Below are positions 35,401 to 44,627 of a stretch of DNA of 64,000 nucleotides, piece by piece. Below the pieces are notes generated by a model. The model had not been told where the DNA came from, did no database searches, and worked only from the letters and a program-made list of their open reading frames with translations. Origin of the DNA: Limnomonas spitsbergensis (Eukaryota; Chlorophyta; Chlorophyceae; Chlamydomonadales); NCBI GenBank assembly GCA_037349105.1, contig JAYJMM010000035.1:558001-622000 (forward strand). The letters run 5' to 3'. A program made the translations under genes and the position numbers. Numbering within the stretch: the stretch's first letter is position 1; the number at the start of each line of letters is the position of its first letter.

Positions 35401-38400
35401 ACTTGTAAGTGCAGGGTTAAGGGTTTAGGGGCCTTGCACATGCAGAGAGACACTTGTAAGTGCAGGGTTAAGGGTTCATGGGCCTTGCACGTGCAGAGAG
35501 ACACTTGTAAATGCATGGTTTAGGGTTTAGGGGCCCTGCACATGCAGAGAGACACCTGTAAGTGCATGGTTTAGTGTTTAGGGGCCCTGCACATGCAGAG
35601 AGACACTTGTAAGTGCAGGATTAGAGGTTCAGGGGTCATGTACATGCAGAGAGAGGATGTTTGAAGTGCATGGTTTAGGTTTTAGGGGCCCTGCGCATGC
35701 AGAGGTTTTGGGTGTGGGGTTCAGGGTGTACAGCAGGGGCCCTGCACACACAGAGAGAGGGTTTTAAATGCATGGTTTAGGGTTTAGGGGCCCTGCACAT
35801 GCAGAGAGACACTTGTAAGTGCAGGGTTAAGGGTTTAGGGGCCTTGCACATGCAGAGAGACACTTGTAAGTGCAGGGTTAAGGGTTTAGGGGCCCTGCAC
35901 ATGCAGAGAGACACTTGTAAGTGCAGGGTTTAGGGTTTAGGGGCCCTGCACATGCAGAGAGACACTTGTAAGTGCAGGGTTTAGGGTTTAGGGGCCCTGC
36001 ACATGCAGAGAGACACTTGTAAGTGCAGGGTTAAGGGTTTAGGGGCCCTGCACATGCAGAGAGACACTTGTAAGTGCAGGGTTAAGGGTTCATGGGCCTT
36101 GCACATGCAGAGAGACACTTGTAAATGCATGGTTTAGGGTTTAGGGGCCCTGCACATGCAGAGAGACACCTGTAAGTGCATGGTTTAGGGTTTAGGGGCC
36201 TTGCACATGCAGAGAGACACCTGTAAGTGCATGGTTTAGGGTTTAGGGGCCTTGCACATGCAGAGAGACACTTGCAAGTGCATGGTTTAGGGTTTAGGGC
36301 CCTGCACATGCAGAGAGACACCTGTAAGTGCATGGTTTAGGGTTTAGGGGCCCTGCACATGCAGAGAGACACTTGTAAATGCATGGTTTAGGGTTTAGGG
36401 GCCCTGCACATGCAGAGAGACACCTGTAAGTGCATGGTTTAGGGTTTAGGGGCCCTGCACATGCAGAGAGACACCTGTAAGTGCATGGTTTAGGGTTTAG
36501 GGGCCATGCACATGCAGAGAGACACCTGTAAGTGCATGGTTTAGGGTTTAGGGGCCCTGCACATGCAGAGAGACACCTGTAAGTGCATGGTTTAGGGTTT
36601 AGGGGCCCTGCACATGCAGAGAGACACCTGTAAGTGCAGGGTTTAGGGTTTAGGGGCCTTGCACATGCAGAGAGACACTTGCAAGTGCATGGTTTAGGGT
36701 TTAGGGCCCTGCACATGCAGAGAGACACCTGTAAGTGCATGGTTTAGGGTTTTTGGGGCCCTGCACATGCAGAGAGACACTTGTAAATGCATGGTTTAGG
36801 GTTTAGGGGCCCTGCACATGCAGAGAGACACCTGTAAGTGCATGGTTTAGGGTTTAGGGGCCCTGCACATGCAGAGAGACACCTGTAAGTGCATGGTTTA
36901 GGGTTTAGGGGCCATGCACATGCAGAGAGACACCTGTAAGTGCATGGTTTAGGGTTTAGGGGCCCTGCACATGCAGAGAGACACCTGTAAGTGCATGGTT
37001 TAGGGTTTAGGGGCCCTGCACATGCAGAGAGACACCTGTAAGTGCAGGGTTTAGGGGCCTTGCACATGCAGAGAGACACCTGTAAGTGCAGGGTTTAGGG
37101 GCCTTGCACATGCAGAGAGACACCTGTAAGTGCAGGGTTTAGGGGCCCTGCACATGCAGAGAGACACTTGTAAGTGCAGGGTTTAGGGGCCCTGCACATG
37201 CAGAGAGACACCTGTAAGTGCAGGGTTTAGGGGCCCTGCACATGCAGAGAGACACTTGTAAGTGCAGGGTTTAGGGGCCCTGCACATGCAGAGAGACACC
37301 TGTAAGTGCATGGTTTAGGGTTTAGGGGCCCTGCACATGCAGAGAGACACCTGTAAGTGCAGGGTTTAGGGGCCCTGCACATGCAGAGAGACTCTTGTAA
37401 GTGCAGGGTTTAGGGGCCTTGCACATGCAGAGAGACACCTGTAAGTGCAGGGTTTAGGGGCCCTGCACATGCAGAGAGACACTTGTAAGTGCAGGGTTTA
37501 GGGGCCCTGCACATGCAGAGAGACACCTGTAAGTGCAGGGTTAAGGGGCCTTGCACATGCAGAGAGACACTTGTAAGTGCAGGGTTTAGGGGCCCTGCAC
37601 ATGCAGAGAGACACTTGTAAGTGCAGGGTTTAGGGTTAAGGGGCCTTGCACATGCAGAGAGACACTTGTAAGTGCAGGGTTTAGGGGCCCTGCACATGCA
37701 GAGAGACACTTGTAAGTGCAGGGTTTAGGGTTAAGGGGCCTTGCACATGCAGAGAGACACTTGTAAGTGCAGGGTTTATGGGCCTTGCACATGCAGAGAG
37801 ACACCTGTAAGTGCAGGGTTTAGGGGCCCTGCACATGCAGAGAGACACTTGTAAGTGCAGGGTTTAGGGGCCCTGCACATGCAGAGAGACACCTGTAAGT
37901 GCAGGGTTTAGGGGCCTTGCACATGCAGAGAGACACCTGTAAGTGCAGGGTTTAGGGGCCTTGCACATGCAGAGAGACACATGTAAGTGCAGGGTTTAGG
38001 GTTTAGGGGCCCTGCACATGCAGAGAGACACCTGTAAGTGCAGGGTTTAGGGGCCTTGCACATGCAGAGAGACACTTGTAAGTGCAGGGTTTAGGGGCCC
38101 TGCACATGCAGAGAGACACCTGTAAGTGCAGGGTTAAGGGGCCTTGCACATGCAGAGAGACACCTGTAAGTGCAGGGTTTAGGGGCCCTGCACATGCAGA
38201 GAGACACCTGTAAGTGCAGGGTTTAGGGGCCCTGCACATGCAGAGAGACACTTGTAAGTGCAGGGTTTAGGGGCCCTGCACATGCAGAGAGACACCTGTA
38301 AGTGCAGGGTTTAGGGGCCCTGCACATGCAGAGAGACACCTGTAAGTGCAGGGTTTAGGGGCCTTGCACATGCAGAGAGACACCTGTAAGTGCAGGGTTT

Positions 38401-38880
38401 AGGGGCCCTGCACATGCAGAGAGACACCTGTAAGTGCAGGGTTTAGGGGCCCTGCACATGCAGAGAGACACCTGTAAGTGCAGGGTTTAGGGGCCTTGCA
38501 CATGCAGAGAGACACCTGTAAGTGCAGGGTTTAGGGGCCCTGCACATGCAGAGAGACACCTGTAAGTGCAGGGTTAAGGGTTTATGGGCCATGCACATGC
38601 AGAGAGACACTTGTAAGTGCAGGGTTAAGGCTTTATGGGCCATGCACATGCAGAGAGACACTTGTAAGTGCAGGATTAGAGGTTCAGGGGTCATGTACAT
38701 GCAGAGAGAGGATGTTTGAAGTGCATGGTTTAGGTTTTAGGGGCCCTGCGCATGCAGAGGTTTTGGGTGTGGGGTTCAGGGTGTACAGCAGGGGCCCTGC
38801 ACACACAGAGAGAGGGTTTTAAATGCATGGTTTAGGGTTCAGGGGCCCTGCACATGCAGAGAGACACTTGTAAGTGCAGG
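29402..38880. repeat. 9.5 kb satellite with telomere-type TTTAGGG motifs
   Basis: About 190 tandem copies of a 51-bp unit: TTTAGGGTTTAGGGGCC followed by TTGCACATGCAGAGAGACAC and TTGTAAGTGCAGGG. All copies are in the same orientation. Each full unit carries two TTTAGGG heptamers, the plant-type telomere repeat, next to a non-telomeric 37-bp core. Subfamilies are regional: TTGTAAGTGCAGGG dominates on the left, CCTGTAAGTGCATGG at 36.1-37.0 kb, and 44-bp units with a single heptamer from about 37.0 to 38.55 kb. The 17-residue frames on the minus strand (NPKPCTYKCLSACARPL) arise because 51 is a multiple of three and are not a gene. Confidence 0.95.
35612..35800. repeat. Aberrant satellite block, duplicated at 38,662-38,850
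   Basis: An unusual block (GGATTAGAGGTTCAGGGGTC, then GAGAGGATGTTTGAAGTGCA, GGTTTTGGGTGTGGGG and CAGGGTGTACAGCAGGGGCC) interrupts the regular array. It is repeated almost exactly about 3.05 kb to the right at the array's edge. The simplest reading is a segmental tandem duplication of the array end together with about 3 kb of satellite. Confidence 0.8.
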
Positions 38881-38884
38881 GCAG

Positions 38885-39650
38885 GGGGGGGTGGGGGCAA
38901 ATGGGCGGGGACACAAATACATACAGGGCAAACTCTAGGGGGTGTGGATCCAATACATGAGCATTCTTTCCACCGACAGTTCTTTCGATGTCACTCTGCT
39001 CTTCATTGTGAGTTCAGGACCGAAAGCACTTACATACCTTGGAGATGTTAGAATGGGCTCCACGGCGGAAAAAGCAATCTGGTCAGCAGCCTAAAGGTTT
39101 CACGTTCAGCGAGGTGCCTAAAAATGTGATATATAGTGTGGGCATTGACGGTGGTATTAGTTTGTCAACTCTCAATAAGTGACCAGTGCGTAATCGGTGC
39201 GTAGTGTGAACGTAACAGCCCGTTTCTGATTGGTGGAGGAAACAAGTGTGGAGGAAAAACACGACATTTTTCGAAAGTTCCTCCGAAAGTTCCTCCACCC
39301 TGTTCCACGAGGCGTGACATGGAGGAATAATGGCGAAGGTTGGAGTTCTGTTCGGGGATCTTCACAGCGCTCTTTCCTGCCGCCTGTTTCATATATTTCG
39401 TGCATTCTTCCTTGCAGTGTATATCATTTCTGCATATCTTTATGTTATTCTCCCTAGCAGACCGACTATGGAAGTAGCACATTATTTGTGTGGCTGTAGA
39501 TCGCTCGCTGTTTTGTGTGACTGTAGATCGCTCGCTCCATCATCGAAAGAGGGCCGCGCGTAAATCCTAGACAGAAAAAGTGTCAAAGCAGCGTGATCTC
39601 AGTACGAATGTACAACGCCTCTCCTGGCGGTTTCAATCACCACGGTTGAG
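38885..39650. other. No supported gene
   Basis: A short G-run (38,883-38,899) follows the satellite. Near 39,233-39,300 there are repeated GGAGGAA and GTTCCTCC motifs that can pair as a hairpin (AAAGTTCCTCCGAAAGTTCC against GGAGGAAA). Open frames here do not look like protein. Confidence 0.3.
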
Positions 39651-39655
39651 TCGTT

Positions 39656-40813
39656 GTGCCTAGCCAATGCCCACCCGATGCGAGGATTGCGACGGCGATT
39701 TTCAAACGCCGCTATAATCGACTGCTCATTGGTACAGAGCATGGTCATGCCTTTCAGCTCAAGGCGCTTCAAGAGGCTCGGAGAGCGGCAGGAGCAACAG
39801 CTGTGGGGGACTCATGTATGTCTCAGCAAGTTAACCAGCCCAGGCTGTCACGCCCAGCCTTTGGATTGCTGCAGCATTCTGGTGCAGTTGCCGGCAAGTT
39901 TGTCAACTCCATCGCGACCGCCAGCAGTGTCCATGGCTCACCAGGAGCGATTTACACCCACCTGGCCCATGCTGTGCAAACAGCAGCTGCTGCGTACCAC
40001 ACGGCCAAGCGTACAGCATCAGCCAATGCGGACAGCATGGTAGCGTTCAGCCAGCAGTTGGCTGGTCTAGCTTGCAAACGGATGCGTGTCGTAGCAGGCA
40101 TGGTGACATCTGCGATGCAAGCATCAACTGCTGTCCTTTCTCCCAGCAAGATGGTGCGAAGCCCACCACCGTCCGCAACCGTGCCTAATCTGCAGCATGC
40201 TTCAGCAATATCTGGTGCCGCCAGTGGCCGTGCACCTGAGTTCCATAGAATGCATGAAGGTGCTCGGACAGACCGCCGCAGTGAGCCAGCGTGCTTTGGA
40301 GGTCTGGGTCGGCGCGAGGGGGGCGGCCGAAAAAAATCAGGGGGCGGCGTCCAAGCGGCAGCCAACGGCAGCCAACAGCATCAAGAGGTGGCACCTTTCC
40401 AACGCACCAGAGTAGAGAGGCCTAACTCGTCAAAACAGAGATTTGCTGAGCGCCTTGCTGGGGGTACTACTAGGCCGGAGCCAGAGGCTGCGCCAATCCC
40501 ATTTGTACAACGCGCTAGGACCCAAGTGCAACCAGCCTCCCCACGTCGCTTCATTCAGCCCGGCAGTGGGATTGGGACACAAGCTGCTGCAATGGGATTG
40601 CGCGTCCCCCCCAACGGCCCCCCACCCCAACTGCTTACGGTAGTGGGGCCAAAGGCTGCTCTCCATGTGGGTGTGGCCAGCCTCAACGGCCTTCCAGATT
40701 CAGTGGCGACGCAGCAGTTCTTGAGGCTTTCATTAGCTCATCAGCATTTGCTGTTTCCACACCTTTCTCTGCCTCTGCAAGGTAGCATCAATCTCCACCG
40801 ACGTTGTGTGTAG
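39656..40813 (+). CDS. Hypothetical protein, 385 residues or longer exon
   Basis: A 385-codon frame opens at a GTG and ends at a TAG at 40,811-40,813; the true start or upstream exon is unknown. The N-terminal third has helical, alanine-rich sequence (for example AFQLKALQEARRAAGATAV and VAFSQQLAGLACKRMRVVAG). The centre is basic and disordered (GLGRREGGGRKKSGGG), and the C-terminal part is proline- and glutamine-rich. No known domain is recognised. It is the longest non-repetitive plus-strand frame in the area and codon use looks coding-like. It might also be part of a retroelement gag next to the chromovirus remnant. Confidence 0.4.
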   Translation: MPSQCPPDARIATAIFKRRYNRLLIGTEHGHAFQLKALQEARRAAGATAVGDSCMSQQVNQPRLSRPAFGLLQHSGAVAGKFVNSIATASSVHGSPGAIYTHLAHAVQTAAAAYHTAKRTASANADSMVAFSQQLAGLACKRMRVVAGMVTSAMQASTAVLSPSKMVRSPPPSATVPNLQHASAISGAASGRAPEFHRMHEGARTDRRSEPACFGGLGRREGGGRKKSGGGVQAAANGSQQHQEVAPFQRTRVERPNSSKQRFAERLAGGTTRPEPEAAPIPFVQRARTQVQPASPRRFIQPGSGIGTQAAAMGLRVPPNGPPPQLLTVVGPKAALHVGVASLNGLPDSVATQQFLRLSLAHQHLLFPHLSLPLQGSINLHRRCV

Positions 40814-41427
40814 GTTAGCAGGTGGGGTACCAGTTTCTTTCCAGACCTTCATCTGACGAAGCCATGAAAGGATGCACACCGTTATAGGTGTTTTTGAAGA
40901 GGTCTGAGGCCCTGGGGGCACTAAGGAACTCTTAATTAAGTCACTGGTAGGCTCCAATAGCTGAAGGGCTAGTTTTGGACTGTTGAACTTCGGAGGCTCT
41001 GATGGGACTTGAAGGGGGGGAGAGTGCCAATAGGCCGGGGACTAGGCTTGGATTGTATAGTGGGACAGACAGGTATTGAGCCTCATAGAATAATCTCGAC
41101 TGAGACTTGACGAATTCTAGCTATAAAGCCTGGTGGTCGGTCTTTATATCAGTGCTTGGACGTGGCTGGGGTTTTGACTCGGGTATATCGTGCGCCTTAG
41201 ATTACGGTACGCGGACTGGACGTCGAGTGACGACTGGACTGGGCAAGATGCGACGCGGAATTATAGAAACGTCGAATTATCTGGACTGGGTGGTACAAGA
41301 CCACTACATACCTCCCCGACTGGCTGCGTGCCGAGCGCGGTGAAAGCAGAGTGCAATTGTGCTGGAACATTGAAATGGAATACTGGACTGGTAGGTTGTA
41401 ATGGAAAGGGTTTAAGCAACGCTTAAA

Positions 41428-41985
41428 ATAGCTTTTCAGCTTCGGCTAGTAGATCTGGAGTAAGGTTTTTGAGCGGCTCCCATGAATTATGGGTGTCATC
41501 ATAGCCGGTCCACTTGATCAGGACGTGTTTGATTTTCTTCTTGCCCACGCGTCGGATGCGGTGTGACAGGAAAGACTCGACTTGGTAAAGAGGTAAACCG
41601 TCGTGAACGGTGGGTTCAACTGGAACAGGTCTGGACGACTCGTTAGACTTGAATGGTCGAAGCAATGACACGTGAAAGACAGGGTGAACTTGAGTGTAAT
41701 TGACAGGCAGTTCCAATTTTGCAGCATTGCCTCCAGGGGCCATACTGCCATAGTCAGAATGCGGACAGGACCAATGTACTTAGGATGCAACTTCTTGACA
41801 CCATGCTGGAATCGGAAATTTTGCGTGGATAAAAGTACAAGGTCACCTGGCTGGAAGCTATGAGGGGCTCTGAAGCGAGAGTCCGCGTAGGTCTTCTGTA
41901 GATCCTGGGCTGCTCGAAGGAGTTGTTGCACGCGAACTAGAGTTTCGTCGACATCAGTGAACACTGAGTCAAGAGCTGGAATCTG
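41428..41985 (-). pseudogene. Chromovirus (Ty3/gypsy) integrase C-terminus with chromodomain, truncated
   Basis: On the minus strand, 41,964 onwards reads FRAPHSFQPGDLVLLSTQNF and KLHPKYIGPVRIL, the GPY/F region of a Ty3/gypsy integrase. After a one-base frame change near 41,740 it continues KLELPVNYTQVHPVFHVSLL and then a chromodomain (YQVESFLSHRIRRVG, HVLIKWTGYDDTHNSWEPL), ending at a stop at about 41,425. The integrase core, RNase H and RT are missing: the sequence switches at about 41,992 into the 167-bp repeat family. The region to the left (about 41,000-41,420) probably holds the 3' untranslated sequence and LTR, but I could not fix its ends. Confidence 0.8.
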
Positions 41986-41992
41986 CTTATCA

Positions 41993-42843
41993 ATGGCCCT
42001 CTCGGCCCCCGCTTTAAGGGTGCCACACTGCCACGGTAGCTAAGGCCTACTTGCTGGTGTCAAAATTCCTCCAGAACACCAATGCTATGCTTTTTTTGAC
42101 ATATTTTAGGACTGCTGATCCAAATGATTGATTTCTGAGAATGCGTTGTGGGATTTGTTCGCTCTCAATGGCCCTCTCGGCCCCGCTTTGAAGGCGCCGC
42201 GGTGGCTCAGGCCAACTTGCAGGTGTCCAAATTCCTCCAGAACACCAATGCTAGGCCTGGGTTGACATAGATTAGGAGTGTTGTTCCAGTTAAGATGAAA
42301 TCTGAGAAGTTGGTTTGGGGCTTTTTCGCTCTAAATGGCCCTCATGGCCCCGCTTTGAGGGCGCCGCGGTGGCTCAGGCCAACTTGCAGGTGTCCTAATT
42401 CCTTCAGATCACCAATGTTCTGCCTTTGTTGACATATAGTAGGAGTGCTGTTCCAGTTTGGTTGAATTTTGAGAAGTTGTTTTGGGGCTTTTTTCGCTCT
42501 CAATGGCCCTCTTGGCCCCGCTTTGAGGGCGCCGCGGTGGCTGAGGCCAGCTGGCAGGTGTCCAAATTCCTCCAGAAACGAATGCTATGCCTTTGTTAAC
42601 ATACTTTAGGGTTGATGTTCCAGTTTGGAAGAATTATGAGAAAGTGTTTAGGGTTTTTTGCTTTCAATGATCCTATCTGCCCTACTTTGAGGACGCCGCG
42701 GTGGCTCAGGCCAACTTGCAGGTGTCCAAATTTATCCAGAACACCAATGCTATGCCTTTATTGACATATCCCAGGAGTGCTGTTCCAGTTCGGAAGAATT
42801 ATATGAAGGCGTTTGGGGGCTTTTTGCTCTCAATCGTCCTCTC
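41993..42843. repeat. Second copy of the 167-bp tandem array (matches 17,595-18,445)
   Basis: This stretch matches 17,595-18,445 over about 850 bp in the same orientation, with only about a dozen to twenty differences visible by eye (for example GATCGCC against GATCACC and GGTCGCTC against GGTGGCTC). It begins abruptly at CAATGGCCCTCTCGGCC next to the chromovirus remnant and ends abruptly at CGTCCTCTC where an LTR starts. Confidence 0.9.
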
Positions 42844-43717
42844 TGTCGCACCATAAAGCAGTAAACTGGCTAATATGGTAAACTCCGGAATCTCCGGTAA
42901 AGGCGCCTTAGAGAGGTGTCCTTCTACTCATAAACACGGTACATTACCGTACACACAGACTCCTTGTACTTCAGACAGGAGCTGTAACTGGCTACTGTAA
43001 GGTTCAGCCCTAGCAGGAAGTCTCTCTGCCTAGGGGTAAGGCCTGGGTGTCCCTGTCTTGAGGGTACCGCCCCCACTACTTTACTCACGCGATGTGCGCT
43101 TCAGGTCCGTGGCGGACTTCTTTCCTCACGACAGTGATGGACGCCTACGGGCAGGCTCAGTGACTCTTCACTGGCTGCGAGTGCTCAGCGAGTTAAGCAG
43201 CTAACTGGTTATTTGTATGTATAGCAATTGACCTAGGTAGCGCAGGCCTTCTGGCCGTCTGGGCGCGATCCAGCTGGGCTATGTCAAGGGGCACTTACCG
43301 CGCGTCACGCGGTGAGGTAAACGGGACGTAGACTGCGTACTTCTTCTTCGGCAGGGTCTTGGTTCTCTACTGGGGTACTTGTTTCCAGCTAGATCAGCTG
43401 AGGCTGAGCTAGTCTTGACTCGGGTTGAGGTACTGACTTATGTGAAAGCTGCTGGTCTCGAAGACGGCCGGTGCTTGTTACAAATAGAGGTCTGTCCTTT
43501 GGAAAGGGACGAAGTAACTAGCCAAGGCAATTGCCGGGATACAGGGACCCGGCAGGCCCAATTCAGAGTACGGTAGAACCTGTCAAATCATCCTGCGTAA
43601 GCGGGTTTCTAGGTCTCAGCCCAAACCCGGAGACTCCGCAGAGAAGCTGCGGAGGCTCCGTGGCCGCTAGTGGCGGCTCCAACGGTTCTGTCACGTATAC
43701 GGTAATATACTGTGACA
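42844..43717 (-). mobile_element. Solo-type LTR, 874 bp
   Basis: Read on the minus strand this segment begins TGTCACAGTATATTACCG and ends TTATGGTGCGACA, the TG...CA ends expected of an LTR. Its 242 bp at the left (42,844-43,085) are nearly identical to the left end of the LTR at 43,720, but the remaining 630 bp are unrelated to it. No coding sequence lies inside. It therefore looks like a solo LTR of a sister subfamily; flanking target duplications could not be confirmed. Confidence 0.55.
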
Positions 43718-43719
43718 GC

Positions 43720-44234
43720 TGTCGCACCATAAAGCAGTAAACGGGCTAATATGGTAAACTCCGGAATCTCCGGTAAAGGCGCCTTAGAGAGGTGTCCTTC
43801 TACTCATAAACACGGTACATTACCGTACACACAGACTCCTTGTACTTCAGACAGGAGCTGTAACTGGCTACTGTAAGGTTCAGCCCTAGCAGGAAGTCTC
43901 TCTGCCTAGGGGTAAGGCCTGGGTGTCCCTGTCTTGAGGGTACCGCCCCCACTACTTTACTCGCCCCCCGCTCCCCAGCGTTAAGCCCTCCGGGCATGCG
44001 CGGGGAGCCGGAAAAGGGGTGGTACTGAAAGAACTTCTGGAAAAATATTTACGTAGAAGCTCAAATCGTCTCAGCAAATCTGCCTGGTTCAGGCCTTCTT
44101 CAAACAGAACTAAAAAAAATCCACCGAGTCTCAGCTGAAGCGCAACGCGCAGAATCCTACAAATTCAAGCTGTTCAGCCCACTACTGGCTAGCAAACAGA
44201 GAAATTTCAAAGTTATCAGGTCAAGCTAAGAACA
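43720..44234 (-). repeat. 3' LTR of element 1, about 515 bp
   Basis: On the minus strand it starts TGTTCTTAGCTTGACC immediately after the purine tract and ends GGTGCGACA. The end is shared with the LTRs at 42,844 and 47,910, and the start matches TGTCTGTGTGCTTGACTG of element 2's LTR. The boundaries are inferred from these comparisons. Confidence 0.6.
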
Positions 44235-44252
44235 ACCGCTGCTCTCGCCCCA
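44235..44252 (-). other. Polypurine tract of element 1
   Basis: The minus-strand sequence GGGGCGAGAGCAGCGG lies directly before the 3' LTR. The same tract precedes element 2's LTR at about 57,766-57,782. Position and conservation fit the plus-strand primer site of an LTR element. Confidence 0.5.
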
Positions 44253-44627
44253 CTGCGCCATAGCCGCCTGGTCTTCAAGGGCCACAGGAATTGTGCGCCG
44301 TAGCAGCGTGATCCGCCCCCTACTGTGCTACCATTGCCCGAGTTGACTAATTCTCCTCGCTCATCATTGTCATAACATATGTACTACCGTAGCCTTGCTG
44401 CTATGGTGTTTGGAGAACAAAATTTTCACTATGCTGCTGCGATAGATTTAACTCCACTCCTGCATCTTCCGTCTTTGGTCCGCTGGCTGTCGGCCCACTG
44501 CCTGCCGGGTACTAGGACAAGCCGCGCTGCGTCTGCATTTCTGCTCTGTAGGCGCCTGCCCGCTCCTTGCCAGTTACGGCGTGGGTGACGTCACGTGCTC
44601 AGCGGCCTTGCCGCTCTGGGCTCGGCC

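Noticed and set aside
29695..38700. Many minus-strand ORFs repeating a Cys-rich 17-residue unit
   Set aside because: They follow directly from the 51-bp satellite period; there are no unique ends, starts or splice sites, and units with other lengths break the frame.
29402..38880. CRISPR-like array
   Set aside because: The units are contiguous satellite copies with no unique spacers, in a eukaryotic setting.
29402..38880. A true chromosome end (telomere)
   Set aside because: The TTTAGGG heptamers are interrupted by a 37-bp core in every unit and unique sequence continues on both sides.
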